Below, piece after piece: positions 26,719 through 35,752 of a stretch of DNA of 52,305 nt. Made by a program: the position numbers and the translations under genes. The notes under the pieces are model-generated. The model had not been told where the DNA came from. It did not search any database and saw nothing but the letters and a program-made list of their open reading frames with translations. Origin of the DNA: Acrocarpospora catenulata (GTDB lineage: Bacteria > Actinomycetota > Actinomycetes > Streptosporangiales > Streptosporangiaceae). The number at the start of each line of letters is the position of its first letter. Within the stretch, counting starts at the first letter, position 1. The DNA lies in the NCBI RefSeq assembly GCF_018476525.1, contig NZ_JAHCST010000066.1:1-52305 (forward strand), in the 5' to 3' direction.

Positions 26719-27746
26719 CCGAGCACTTCCTTGACGTCAAGGACCTGAAGATCCACTTCCCCACCGACGACGGCCTGGTCAGGTCCGTCGACGGGCTCTC
26801 CTTCCAGCTGGAGCGGGGCAAAACGCTGGGCATCGTGGGCGAGTCCGGCTCCGGCAAGAGCGTCACCTCGCTCGGCATCCTCGGCCTGCACAAGGGCGGC
26901 CGGGCCCGCGTCTCCGGCGAGATCTGGCTGGACGGGGAGGAGCTGGTCGGCGCCTCCGCGGAGCACGTGCGGCGGCTGCGCGGCAAGAAGATGGCGATGA
27001 TCTTCCAGGATCCGCTGTCGTCCATGCATCCGTACTACACGGTGGGCGCCCAGATCATCGAGGCGTACCGGATCCATCACAAGGTCACCAAGAAGGTGGC
27101 CCGCAAGCACGCCATCGAGATGCTCGGCCGGGTCGGCATCCCGCAGCCGGACCGGCGGGTGGACAGCTACCCGCACGAGTTCTCCGGCGGCATGCGGCAG
27201 CGCGCGATGATCGCCATGGCGCTCTCCTGCGACCCCGAGCTGCTCATCGCCGACGAGCCCACCACCGCGCTGGACGTCACCGTGCAGGCCCAGATCCTCG
27301 ACCTGATGCGGGACCTGCAGCGCGACTTCAACGCCGCGCTCATCATCATCACCCACGACCTGGGCGTGGTCGCCGAGCTCTCCGACGACATCCTGGTGAT
27401 GTACGCCGGCAAGGCCATCGAGTACGGCGCCGCCGAGGACATCTTCGAACGCCCCGAGCACCCCTACACCTGGGGTCTGCTGGGCTCCATGCCGCGCCTG
27501 GACCGGGAACCCACCGAGCGGCTGCTGCCGATCAAGGGCTCCCCGCCCTCGCTGATCAACGTCCCGCCCGGCTGCGCCTTCCATCCGCGCTGCGCGTACG
27601 CGGGCCGTACCGGGGGGTTGTCCACCACCGCGGTGCCCGAGCTGGCGGAGACGGAAGGCGGCCACCTGGTCCGCTGCCACCTGTCCAGGGAGCAGCGGCG
27701 GGAAGTCTGGGCGACCGAGATCAAGCCGAACCTGGAGTCCGCATGA
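26715..27746 (+). CDS. Peptide ABC transporter ATP-binding protein (DppD/OppD-like)
   Basis: A 343-residue ATPase with Walker A GESGSGKS, signature SGGMRQR, Walker B LLIADEP and H-loop IITHDLG. The real start is the GTG at 26715, which overlaps the permease stop; the longer frame from 25926 is antisense-free noise. The C-terminal oligopeptide-type domain normally has four cysteines. Here CAFHPRC and a final VRCHL remain, but the stretch [17 protein letters not shown] lacks the usual third cysteine. This matters because mycobacterial OppD is reported to hold a [4Fe-4S] cluster in this domain. Confidence 0.94.
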
Positions 27747-28750
27747 CCGAGTCTCTGCTGTCCGTCCAAGGGCTGGAGAAGCACTTCCCGGTCAAGAAGG
27801 GCATGCTCCAGCGCCAGGTCGCCGCGGTCAAGGCCGTGGACGGGATCAGCTTCGAGGTGTACCCGGGTGAGACGCTCGGTCTGGTCGGCGAGTCCGGGTG
27901 CGGCAAGACCACCACCGGGCGGCTGATCACCCGGCTGGTCGAGCCCACCGGCGGGAAGATCGTCTTCCAGGGGCACGACATCACCCACATGTCCCAGGGG
28001 AAGATACGGCCGCTCCGGCGGGACGTGCAGATGATCTTCCAGGACCCGTACAGCTCGCTCAACCCCCGGCACACCGTCGGGGCGATCGTCGGGGCGCCGT
28101 TCCGGATCCAGGGGGTGCGGACCGAGCAGGGCGTGAAGAAGGCCGTCCAGGACATCCTCGCGCTGGTCGGGCTCAACCCCGAGCACTACAACCGGTACCC
28201 GCACGAGTTCTCCGGCGGGCAGCGGCAGCGCATCGGCATCGCCCGCACGCTGGCCCTCAAACCGAAGCTGATCATCGCGGACGAGCCGGTGTCGGCGCTG
28301 GACGTGTCCATCCAGGCCCAGGTGGTGAACCTGCTGGAGGACCTGCAGAGCGAGCTCGACCTCACCTACGTGGTGATCGCGCACGACCTGTCGGTGGTGC
28401 GGCACATCTCCGACCGGGTCGCGGTCATGTACCTCGGCAAGATCGTCGAACTCGCCGACCGCAAGTCGCTGTACGAGTCGCCCATGCACCCGTACACCAA
28501 CGCCCTGCTGTCGGCCGTGCCGATCCCCGACCCCAAGGGGCGTTCCGGGCGGGAGCGCATCCGGCTCCAGGGCGACGTGCCCTCGCCGCTCAACCCGCCC
28601 CCGGCCTGCCGCTTCCACACCCGCTGCTGGAAGGCCCAGGAGATCTGCAAGACGGTCGAACCGGTGCTCACCACCCACGCCGGCGGCCACCAGGTCGCCT
28701 GCCACTTCCCCGAGAACGCCCCGGCCCCCGCCGTGGAGGCCACCGTCTGA
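27743..28750 (+). CDS. Peptide ABC transporter ATP-binding protein (DppF/OppF-like)
   Basis: A 335-residue ATPase with Walker [14 protein letters not shown]-loop [13 protein letters not shown], signature SGGQRQR, Walker [15 protein letters not shown] and H-loop VIAHDLS. The C-terminal domain keeps all four cysteines ([14 protein letters not shown], then VACHF). This contrasts with the partner ATPase just upstream. It overlaps that gene by ATGA. It is the last gene of the operon and is followed by a strong hairpin. Confidence 0.95.
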   Translation: MTESLLSVQGLEKHFPVKKGMLQRQVAAVKAVDGISFEVYPGETLGLVGESGCGKTTTGRLITRLVEPTGGKIVFQGHDITHMSQGKIRPLRRDVQMIFQDPYSSLNPRHTVGAIVGAPFRIQGVRTEQGVKKAVQDILALVGLNPEHYNRYPHEFSGGQRQRIGIARTLALKPKLIIADEPVSALDVSIQAQVVNLLEDLQSELDLTYVVIAHDLSVVRHISDRVAVMYLGKIVELADRKSLYESPMHPYTNALLSAVPIPDPKGRSGRERIRLQGDVPSPLNPPPACRFHTRCWKAQEICKTVEPVLTTHAGGHQVACHFPENAPAPAVEATV

Positions 28751-28775
28751 TCCTTCACACGCCTCCCGGCTGGAC

Positions 28776-28810
28776 TCGCGGCCCCGATCCCACCACGGTC
28801 GGGGCCGCGA
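28776..28810. terminator. Bidirectional terminator between the ABC operon and the response regulator
   Basis: A perfect 12-bp GC-rich stem (28776-28787 with 28799-28810) and an 11-nt loop lie between convergent genes. There is no long U-tract on either strand. Confidence 0.65.
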
Positions 28811-28851
28811 CCACGTTCAGCGGGGGGCCGGGGTCCGTCGGGGGGCCGCGG

Positions 28852-29535
28852 TCAGGAGAGCGCGCCCGGGGTGATCAGACCCGTCTCGTACGCCAGGACC
28901 ACGGCCTGGACCCGGTCGCGCAGGGCCAGCTTGGTCAGCACGTTGCCCACGTGGGTCTTCACCGTCGTCTCGCTCACCACCAGCTCCCGGGCGATCTCCG
29001 CGTTGGACAGGCCACGGGCGATCAGGCGGAGCACCTCCAGCTCCCGCTCGGTCAGCCGGTCCAGCCGGGCGGGCGTGCTCTGCTGCTGGGTGGTCGGCAG
29101 CCGGGTGGCGAACCGGTCCAGCAGGCGCCGGGTCACGCTGGGCGCCACGATCGCGTCTCCGGCGGCCACCACCCGGATCGCCTGGAGCAGCTCGTCCGGC
29201 GGCACGTCCTTCAGCAGGAAGCCGCTGGCGCCCGCGCGGAGCGCCTCCACGATGTACTCGTCCAGGTCGAAGGTGGTCAGCACCAGCACCCGGGGCACGT
29301 GCGCGCCCGGCGCGGCGTCCCTGACGATGCGCCGGGTGGCCTCGATGCCGTCCATGCCGGGCATGCGGATGTCCATCAGCACCACGTCGGGCAGTAGCGC
29401 GCGGGCCTGGTCCATCGCGGTGGAGCCGTCCCCGGCCTCGCCGACCACGGTCACATCCCGCTCGGCCTCCAGGATGAACCGGAACCCCGTGCGCAGCAGC
29501 GGCTGGTCGTCCACCAGCAGCACCCTGATCGTCAT
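28852..29535 (-). CDS. NarL/LuxR-type response regulator
   Basis: A 227-residue two-domain regulator. The receiver domain has the acidic pair in LVDDQPLLR, phospho-acceptor Asp in VVLMDIRMPGMDG, Thr in LTTFD and Lys in GFLLKD. The C-terminal LuxR HTH reads LTERELEVLRLIARGLSNAEIA, then SETTVKTHVGNVLTKL. The start ATG at 29535 is 2 bp after the stop of the histidine kinase gene; the much longer frame upstream is out-of-frame kinase sequence. With the kinase it forms a DesK/NarX-type system of unknown signal. Confidence 0.94.
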   Translation of the reverse strand: MTIRVLLVDDQPLLRTGFRFILEAERDVTVVGEAGDGSTAMDQARALLPDVVLMDIRMPGMDGIEATRRIVRDAAPGAHVPRVLVLTTFDLDEYIVEALRAGASGFLLKDVPPDELLQAIRVVAAGDAIVAPSVTRRLLDRFATRLPTTQQQSTPARLDRLTERELEVLRLIARGLSNAEIARELVVSETTVKTHVGNVLTKLALRDRVQAVVLAYETGLITPGALS

Positions 29536-29537
29536 TG

Positions 29538-30749
29538 TCAGTCCTTGAGGGGGAACCTGTCCTTGAGGGGGAACTTGGCGCGGACCTCGAACCCACCCCC
29601 GGTACGGGGGCCGATCCGCAGGACTCCACCATAAAGGGCAACTCGCTCCCTGATGCCCAGCAGGCCATGACCCTTGCCGGGATTGCCCGTGCTGCCGGGA
29701 GTCTTCGGCTCGCCTTCCCGGCCGTCGTCCTCCACATGAACGGTCAGCTCGCCCGGCTCCTGCCGCACCGTGACCCAGGCCCTGGCGGCCGGTCCGGCGT
29801 GCCGGAGGCTGTTGGTCAGGGCCTCCTGGACCAGCCGGTAGGCGGCCAGGTCCACGCCGGGCGGCAGCTGCTGCTGCTCGCCCTCCAGCCAGAGCTGGGT
29901 GCGCAGCCCGGCCTCCCGCATCTGCTCCACCAGCGAGGGCAGGTCGTGCATGCCCGGCTGCGGGGCGCGCTCGGCCGGGCCGTCGGTACGCAGCACGCCC
30001 ACGATGTTCCGCATCTCGGACATCGCGGTCCTGCCCATCTGCTCGATGGCGGTCAGCGCGTCCTCGGCCACCTTCAGGTCCTTGTCCAGCATCTTCCTGG
30101 CCGCGGCGGCCTGCACGGTCATCACGCTGACGTGGTGGGCCACCACGTCGTGCAGCTCCCGGGCGATCCGCGACCGCTCCTCGGCCCGGGCCGCCCTGGT
30201 GTCGGCCTCCCTGGCCCGCTCCAGCCGGTCCGCCCGGTCCACCAGCTCCGACAGGTACGCCCGGCGCAGCCGCACGCTGCGCCCGATCACCCAGCACAGC
30301 GCGATCAGCGCCGCCACCACCGCGTGGTCGGCCCAGGTGTACCGGTCCCAGCTCAGCGCCACGGTCGCCAGGTAGGCGGCCGCCGAGAACAGCGCCGCCA
30401 CCACGCTCAGCGCCAGCCCCCGGTAGGCGGCCACCGTGTACAGCAGGATCATGTCGGCCACCCCGGACAGCCCCGGGTTGAAGTGGAACACGTCCAGCAC
30501 CAGCTCCGGCACCAGGGTGAGCACCAGGAGCAGGAACGGCCACCGCCGCCGGAAGGCCACCGACAGGGTGATCGACACGGCCAGCAGCAGGCTGCCGGGG
30601 TTCGGATCGCGCATGTCCAACGCCGGGAAGCCGCGCCAGCCCGCCAGCGTGTCGTCGGTGACACCCAGAATGAACGCGACCGACCCGAGCGTCAGCACCC
30701 CGGCCAGAACTGAGTCCCCGGTCAGCGGGGAGGCCCGGAATCTGCGCAC
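29538..30749 (-). CDS. Sensor histidine kinase (HisKA_3/NarX-DesK type)
   Basis: A 403-residue membrane kinase. It has about five hydrophobic helices in residues 10-165, then the dimerisation box RIARELHDVVAHHVSVM with the phospho-acceptor His. The HATPase_c domain has the N-box VQEALTNSLRHA and G-box GHGLLGIRERV. The signal is probably membrane-borne since no large ectodomain is present. The GTG start lies 6 nt behind TAGATT on the minus strand (plus 30756-30761), so translation is leaderless. The last codons are a short tandem duplication (KFPLKDRFPLKD). Confidence 0.93.
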   Translation of the reverse strand: MRRFRASPLTGDSVLAGVLTLGSVAFILGVTDDTLAGWRGFPALDMRDPNPGSLLLAVSITLSVAFRRRWPFLLLVLTLVPELVLDVFHFNPGLSGVADMILLYTVAAYRGLALSVVAALFSAAAYLATVALSWDRYTWADHAVVAALIALCWVIGRSVRLRRAYLSELVDRADRLERAREADTRAARAEERSRIARELHDVVAHHVSVMTVQAAAARKMLDKDLKVAEDALTAIEQMGRTAMSEMRNIVGVLRTDGPAERAPQPGMHDLPSLVEQMREAGLRTQLWLEGEQQQLPPGVDLAAYRLVQEALTNSLRHAGPAARAWVTVRQEPGELTVHVEDDGREGEPKTPGSTGNPGKGHGLLGIRERVALYGGVLRIGPRTGGGFEVRAKFPLKDRFPLKD

Positions 30750-30840
30750 CCACTAAATCTAGGACGCGCCCCCAGCCCGCTACCTCATCCCCTGGAATGA
30801 GCTGTGACATTGGCCGCGCCTCCGGATCGGCGGCCAAGCC

Positions 30841-31701
30841 TTACAACTCATCGGTGGCGGCGCGGCGGGGGAGACGGCGGGACGGGCGGGGCCGGTGGTC
30901 GGGGACCGGGGGCGGGGTGCCGCCGAACTCCGGGCAGAGGGACTGGTGGTCGCACCAGGCGCAGAGACGGGAGGGGCGGTGGCGCCACTCCCGGGTGCGG
31001 GTGGCGCGGTCGATGGCCTCCCAGAGGGCCTGGACCTTGCGCTCGGTGGCCCGCAGGTCGGCCTCGTCGGGCAGGTAGCGGAGCACCTCGCCGTTGCCCA
31101 GGTACATCAGCTGCAGCATGCGCGGCACGGTGCCCCGCTGCCGCCACAGCACCAGCGCGTAGAACTTCATCTGGAACAGCGCCTTGGCCTCGAAGTCCGG
31201 CCCCGGCGCGCTGCCGGTCTTGTAGTCGACCACCCGCACCTCGCCGGTCGGCGCCACGTCCAGCCGGTCGACGTAGCCGCGCAGCATCAGCCCGCTGTCC
31301 AGCACCGCCTCCACGTAGAGCTCCCGCTCGGCCGGTTCGAGCAGCCGCGGATCCTCCAGCTGGAAGTAGCGCCCGAGCATCTCGCTCGCCTGCGCCAGCC
31401 AGCCGTCCCGCTCGGTGTCGTCGGCGAACAGCCCCCCGTACTCCGGCTCCTCCTCCAGTAACCGCTGCCACTGGGGGGCCAGCAGCTCCTGCGCGGCCGG
31501 CACGGTGCGCGCCGCGGCGGGCAGGTCGTAGAGGCGCTCCAGCACGGCGTGCACCAGGGTGCCCCGCACAGCCGCCGCCGAGGGACGCTCGGGCAGCTGG
31601 TCGATCACCCTGAACCGGTAGAGCAACGGGCAGGTCATGAAATCACCGGCGCGAGAGGGGGAAAGCGCCCCGATGATCGCGCGCTCCTCGGTCAGGGTCA
31701 T
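30841..31701 (-). CDS. RecB-family PD-(D/E)XK exonuclease-like protein
   Basis: A 286-residue single-domain nuclease. It starts with the ALSPSRAGDFMTCPLLYRF motif and has GTLVHAVLERL with an active-site His. The catalytic core is GYVDRLDVAP followed by VRVVDYKTG (Asp and Lys of the PD-DxK motif). An N-terminal Cys plus a C-terminal cluster LCAWCDHQSLCP gives four cysteines, as in [4Fe-4S] AddB/Cas4-like nucleases. The role is probably DNA repair. I chose the ATG at 31701 because TACAGT (minus strand, plus 31708-31713) ends 6 nt upstream; the ORF extension beyond it is not protein-like. Confidence 0.9.
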   Translation of the reverse strand: MTLTEERAIIGALSPSRAGDFMTCPLLYRFRVIDQLPERPSAAAVRGTLVHAVLERLYDLPAAARTVPAAQELLAPQWQRLLEEEPEYGGLFADDTERDGWLAQASEMLGRYFQLEDPRLLEPAERELYVEAVLDSGLMLRGYVDRLDVAPTGEVRVVDYKTGSAPGPDFEAKALFQMKFYALVLWRQRGTVPRMLQLMYLGNGEVLRYLPDEADLRATERKVQALWEAIDRATRTREWRHRPSRLCAWCDHQSLCPEFGGTPPPVPDHRPRPSRRLPRRAATDEL

Positions 31702-31834
31702 GCCCAGACTGTAGGCCACCGGGCTGACAGAACCCGCGGAACCCGCCCCGCGCACCGGTCCCGCCGCCCGCGCGGCGCCGCATCCGTTCCGGCGCGGCGT
31801 AGGATCGACGCCAAGGAAGGGGAACACCACCACT

Positions 31835-32950
31835 ATGAGCACACCATCTCCGGGGCTGCGGATGGGGCGGCCCTTCGGCATCCCGGTGTATGTCTCGCCG
31901 ACGTGGCTCATCGTGGCCGCGTTCATCACGATCAGCTTCAAACCGCAGATCGGCGACCTGCTTCCACACTTCTCCGACCCCGTGCAGTATGGCATCGCCC
32001 TGTTGTTCGCCGTGCTGCTCTACGTGTCGGTGCTCCTGCACGAGCTGGCCCACTGCGTGGTCGCCAAGGCGTACGGGCTGCCGGTGAAACGCATCACGCT
32101 CTACCTGCTGGGCGGCGTATCGGAGATCGAGAAGGAGCCCGACAGCCCGGGCAAGGAGTTCCTCATCTCCTTCGCCGGGCCGGCCGTCTCCCTCGGCCTG
32201 GCCGGGATCTTCTTCGTGGCCGACCAGTACATCGAAGGCGGCACGGTGCCCGGCGTGCTGGTGCTGATGCTGTGGTTCTCCAACCTCATCGTGGGCATCT
32301 TCAACCTGCTCCCCGGCCTGCCGCTGGACGGCGGGCGGATGCTCAGGGCGGGCATCTGGAAGGCCACCCGGAGCTCGCACTCCGGCACGGTGGCCGCCGC
32401 CTGGGTGGGCAGGGTGCTGGCCGTGGGCCTGGTGCTCTACAACCTGCTGCCGCTGATGGCCGGTCAGGAGCCGAACTTCACCGCGGTGCTCTGGTCGATG
32501 GTGCTGGCCTCCTTCATCTGGATCGGCGCCACCCAGTCGCTCCGGGTGGCCAAGGTGCGCTCCCGGCTGCCCCAGGTGCGGGCCCGCACGCTGGCCCGCC
32601 GGGCGCTGCCGGTGACCTCGGAGGTGCCGCTGGCCGAGGCGCTGCGCCGGGCCGGGGAGAGCGGCGCGGGGGCCATCGTGGTGGTCGACCACGAGGGCCG
32701 CCCGACCGCGATCGTGAACGAGGCGGCGGTCAACGCCACCCCCGAGCAGCGGCGGCCCTGGGTCGCCGTGGGCACGCTGGCCCGCAGTCTGGAGCCGGCC
32801 CTGGTGCTCGGCGCCGACCTGGAGGGCGAGTCCCTCATCGACGCCATGCGCGGCCATCCGGCGGGGGAGTACCTGCTGGTCGAGCGGGGCGGCGAGATCT
32901 ACGGCGTGCTGGCCACCGCCGACGTCAACAAGGTCTTCACCGGCGTATGA
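31835..32950 (+). CDS. Site-2 protease family zinc metalloprotease (M50) with CBS domains
   Basis: A 371-residue intramembrane protease that would cut membrane-bound substrates such as anti-sigma factors. The zinc site HELAH (69-73) lies in the second helix, and the third ligand is in LLPGLPLDGGR. The membrane part spans residues about 20-240. The C-terminal 130 residues resemble a CBS pair (VTSEVPLAEALRRA, GAIVVVDHEGRPTAIV, YGVLATADVNKVF), which could sense adenine nucleotides. It is divergent from the RecB-like gene. No anti-sigma factor is adjacent. Confidence 0.91.
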   Translation: MSTPSPGLRMGRPFGIPVYVSPTWLIVAAFITISFKPQIGDLLPHFSDPVQYGIALLFAVLLYVSVLLHELAHCVVAKAYGLPVKRITLYLLGGVSEIEKEPDSPGKEFLISFAGPAVSLGLAGIFFVADQYIEGGTVPGVLVLMLWFSNLIVGIFNLLPGLPLDGGRMLRAGIWKATRSSHSGTVAAAWVGRVLAVGLVLYNLLPLMAGQEPNFTAVLWSMVLASFIWIGATQSLRVAKVRSRLPQVRARTLARRALPVTSEVPLAEALRRAGESGAGAIVVVDHEGRPTAIVNEAAVNATPEQRRPWVAVGTLARSLEPALVLGADLEGESLIDAMRGHPAGEYLLVERGGEIYGVLATADVNKVFTGV

Positions 32951-33188
32951 AGCGGTGCACGGCGTGGGTGGGCACGATCACCTGTCAGGCCCATTTGTCC
33001 CACTCGTCTAACTGGCGTTCCGCCACTAATGTTCTGGTCAGCTGATCAGGAGTGTTCTTGTTTGCCACATTTCGAGTAGCGGGTGGCGGTTGCCCTCCGG
33101 GGCGGTCGAGGATCGCAACGAGGACTGGTCGACGCGACGTGATATCGGCGCCGCCGGGCGGGTGGCGTGCGCGGGGAGGGAGAGGTCT

Positions 33189-34643
33189 GTGACGGATCAG
33201 GTCGCGGGGGTTGTCCGTCCGCTTCCGGGTGAGGGCGTCGTCGCTCACTTCAACGGGTTGCTGCTGGTGTGCGGCCCGGCCGGTGAAGTGGTCGAGGAGT
33301 TGCTCGACGCGCTGCGGGAGACCGCGGCCACCGGCGGCGACGGCCGGGTGCTGGCCCGCCGCGCGGCCCAGGTGCTGGCCCGGTCCATGAACGGCGACCT
33401 GCTGCCGTGCGCGGTCGCAGGGCCGGCCGGGGGCGGGGTGGCGGTGCTGGTCTGTGGCGAGGCCACGGCCCACGTGTTCGGCGGCCCGGACGGTGATTTG
33501 CACCTGTCCGGGCGGGACGCGCTGACCTGGACTGACCGTCTGGTGAACGGCCCCGTGGCCAAGGTCGAGCTGCGCCTGCCCGGCTCCGGCCCGTCCAGCC
33601 CGTACGCGCGGCTGGACGGCGGTGTGGTGGCCGGGGCCGGGGTGGAGATCGACTTCACCGCGCAGTCGCACACCGTGCACCGTCCGGTGCCGATGATGCC
33701 CGGGCACCCGTACGCGTCCCCGCAGCAGGGTCCCGCGCAGTCGATCCTGCCGTCGCCGGAGCCGATCGCGCCGCGTGAGCCCGCGGTGCCGCCGTACGGG
33801 CCGCCGGCGGGTGGCCCGCCGATGCCGCCGCCCATGCCGCCGGGGCCGCCCCCGATGCCGCCCGGCCCGCCGCCGATGCCCCCGGGGCCGCCCGTAGGAC
33901 CGCCCCCTGGCCCGCTTACCGGTCCGCCCCCTGGATCGCCCTCCGGTCCGCCCTCCAACCCGCCGTCGGGGCCGCTGGGCCATCCCTCGGGGCCGTTGCC
34001 GATGCCCACGCCGCAGCCTCCGCCGCCCCTCGGGCCGGCGCCCACTCCGGTGGAGCCGATGCCGGTGGTCGGGCCGGACCCGCTCCAGGTCGGCGCGCAG
34101 TCGGTCACCCAGACCGGGGACGTGAGCGACAGCACCCAGCTGGACGCCACCCCCGATCGCGAGTCGGGGCCCATGGTGCACGGGGTGGACTGTAAGAACG
34201 ACCACTTCAACGATCCGCGAGTGCCGTACTGCGCGGTGTGCGGGGTGCCGTTGGTGCAGAGCACGCTGGTGCCGTACAAGGGGACCCGTCCCGCGCTCGG
34301 GGTCCTGCTGCTGGACGATGGGATGGCGCTGCGGCTGGACTCGGACTACGTGCTCGGGCGGGATCCGGAGCGGGCCAACGAGGTCCAGGCCGGTCAGGCC
34401 CGTCCGGCCAGGGTCACCAGCCCGGACGGTTCGGTGTCCCGTCGTCACCTGCGGGTGGCCCTGGACGGGTGGGACGTGACGCTCGTCGACCTCGGTTCGG
34501 TGAACGGCACCCAGATCCAGCCCCCTGGCGACCCCAACTTCTACGACATCCCACCGAACGAGGCGGTCCCCATCGTGCCGGGCACCACCGTACGTATCGG
34601 CGTGTCCCGGACGATGCGCTACGACGGCCACCGCGACGCCTGA
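33189..34643 (+). CDS. FHA domain protein with proline-rich linker and zinc ribbon
   Basis: A 484-residue protein. An N-terminal domain of about 150 residues (GVVAHFNGLLLVCGPA, then LCAV-type strands) has weak PP2C-like flavour but is unassigned. A long Pro-rich linker follows, made of repeats of the PPMPPGPP type (33820-33960 in DNA). Then comes a two-CxxC-like zinc knuckle (CKNDHFNDPRVPYCAVCG) and a C-terminal FHA domain (VLGRDPER, SVSRRHLRV, GSVNGTQI) that binds phosphothreonine. It is probably a scaffold in Ser/Thr kinase signalling. The GTG at 33189 follows a GGGAGGGAGAGG ribosome-binding site. Confidence 0.85.
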   Translation: MTDQVAGVVRPLPGEGVVAHFNGLLLVCGPAGEVVEELLDALRETAATGGDGRVLARRAAQVLARSMNGDLLPCAVAGPAGGGVAVLVCGEATAHVFGGPDGDLHLSGRDALTWTDRLVNGPVAKVELRLPGSGPSSPYARLDGGVVAGAGVEIDFTAQSHTVHRPVPMMPGHPYASPQQGPAQSILPSPEPIAPREPAVPPYGPPAGGPPMPPPMPPGPPPMPPGPPPMPPGPPVGPPPGPLTGPPPGSPSGPPSNPPSGPLGHPSGPLPMPTPQPPPPLGPAPTPVEPMPVVGPDPLQVGAQSVTQTGDVSDSTQLDATPDRESGPMVHGVDCKNDHFNDPRVPYCAVCGVPLVQSTLVPYKGTRPALGVLLLDDGMALRLDSDYVLGRDPERANEVQAGQARPARVTSPDGSVSRRHLRVALDGWDVTLVDLGSVNGTQIQPPGDPNFYDIPPNEAVPIVPGTTVRIGVSRTMRYDGHRDA

Positions 34644-34820
34644 CGACGGCTACGACACCGCACAGGGCTGGCAGGACTCCGGGTTCGGCTTGGGGTCCTG
34701 CGACGGCTGACGGTCAGGGGCGGATGTCCAACCTGGTCGCCGCTGCACGTCGTCCGCGGCGCCCAGGCTGTCCCGGCGGGGTTATCGAGCCGGTTGTCCG
34801 ACTTGAAGCGCCTTGTGGGG

Positions 34821-35408
34821 CTATCCGCCGGCGAGGCGGTCGATCTCGGAGTGCATCACGCGTTCTATGCGGTCGCCGTCGTCCGGGTAGAGCAGTCGGT
34901 GGACGCTGAGGCCGTCCACCAGGGCGAGCAGGCGCTCGGTCACGTCGTCGAGGTTCTCCCTGGTGCGGATCTCCCCGGCCTCGTAGGCGGTCTGGAGCAG
35001 GGTGCGGACCAGGCGGCGGAGGCCGGACGCCTCCTCGCGCTGGACCTGGAGGAGCGCGGGGCAGGAGAGGCTGCGCGCCCAGAAGCCGATCTCCAGGCCG
35101 GTCTCCTGGATCCGTTCGTCGTCCAGCGGCAGGTTGTCCAGGAGGGCCTCGCGGAGGGCGTCCAGGCCGGTCCTGCCGTCCAGCTTGGCGACCAGCCGGG
35201 CGGTGATGCGCCGGTGGGATGCCCGGAGGGCGGACAGCAGGATGTCGTCCTTGTCGCTGAAGTAGTGCGTCAGTACCCCGTTGGAGTAGCCGGCCTCCTT
35301 GGCGATGGCCCGGGTGGTGGCCGCCTCGATGCCGTCCCGCAGGATGATCCGGCGCGCGGCCGCGACGACTTCCTGGCGGCGCTCCTCGTGATTCACGATC
35401 TTCGGCAC
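34821..35408 (-). CDS. TetR/AcrR-family regulator
   Basis: A 195-residue repressor with an intact N-terminal HTH (TTRAIAKEAGYSNGVLTHYF, residues about 31-50) and a TetR_C-type ligand domain (EIGFWARSLSCPALLQVQ). This resembles BetI- or PaaR-like subfamilies. The start is a GTG at 35408. A perfect 15-bp palindrome, its likely operator, lies 53 bp upstream. No obvious target gene is adjacent. Confidence 0.9.
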   Translation of the reverse strand: MPKIVNHEERRQEVVAAARRIILRDGIEAATTRAIAKEAGYSNGVLTHYFSDKDDILLSALRASHRRITARLVAKLDGRTGLDALREALLDNLPLDDERIQETGLEIGFWARSLSCPALLQVQREEASGLRRLVRTLLQTAYEAGEIRTRENLDDVTERLLALVDGLSVHRLLYPDDGDRIERVMHSEIDRLAGG

Positions 35409-35752
35409 TGTTCCCCGATCTCGGTGGACGTTTCAGCCGGACGCCCGTCTACTATCCCCGGGTGACGATGTCACCGTGGGCATCCGCCACGTGGACGTAC
35501 TCGCAGCCCGATGAATCCATTCCGGCAGATCAGCACACGAATCTGGTGGAACAAGTCCAGACCACAGCCACCGGGGCCGCCGTGGGCACGGCGGTCGATC
35601 TCACCGGTTCGGGCCGCGCCGGTCACGCCCCCCAGGAAGCGCTCGGCAACCCCGAACTCGGCGACTCGCTCACCACGATTATGACCAGTCACGACAGCCA
35701 AGTGTCACCTCTGACACAAAAGCCAGATGAACAGACAACCGCGAACATTCGG
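35409..35752. other. 344-bp non-coding gap with two perfect inverted repeats
   Basis: The gap lies between the TetR start and the stop of the ABC-2 permease. It holds GGTGAC-GAT-GTCACC (35461-35475) and GTGTCA-CCTC-TGACAC (35702-35717). Short open frames exist on both strands (for example 76 codons on the minus strand from 35701), but none resembles a known family, so I do not call a gene. Confidence 0.45.
35461..35475. promoter_or_regulatory. Candidate TetR operator
   Basis: GGTGAC-GAT-GTCACC is a perfect inverted repeat 53 bp upstream of the TetR start, next to an ATAGTA -10-like sequence on the minus strand. The geometry suits autoregulation. Confidence 0.5.

Noticed and set aside
29536-30837. 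N-terminal extension of the NarL-type response regulator
   Set aside because: It reads the histidine kinase gene in another frame. The receiver domain starts at 29535.
35471-35701. 76-codon minus-strand gene in the TetR/ABC-2 gap
   Set aside because: There is no ribosome-binding site or recognisable motif, and the opposite strand is equally open.
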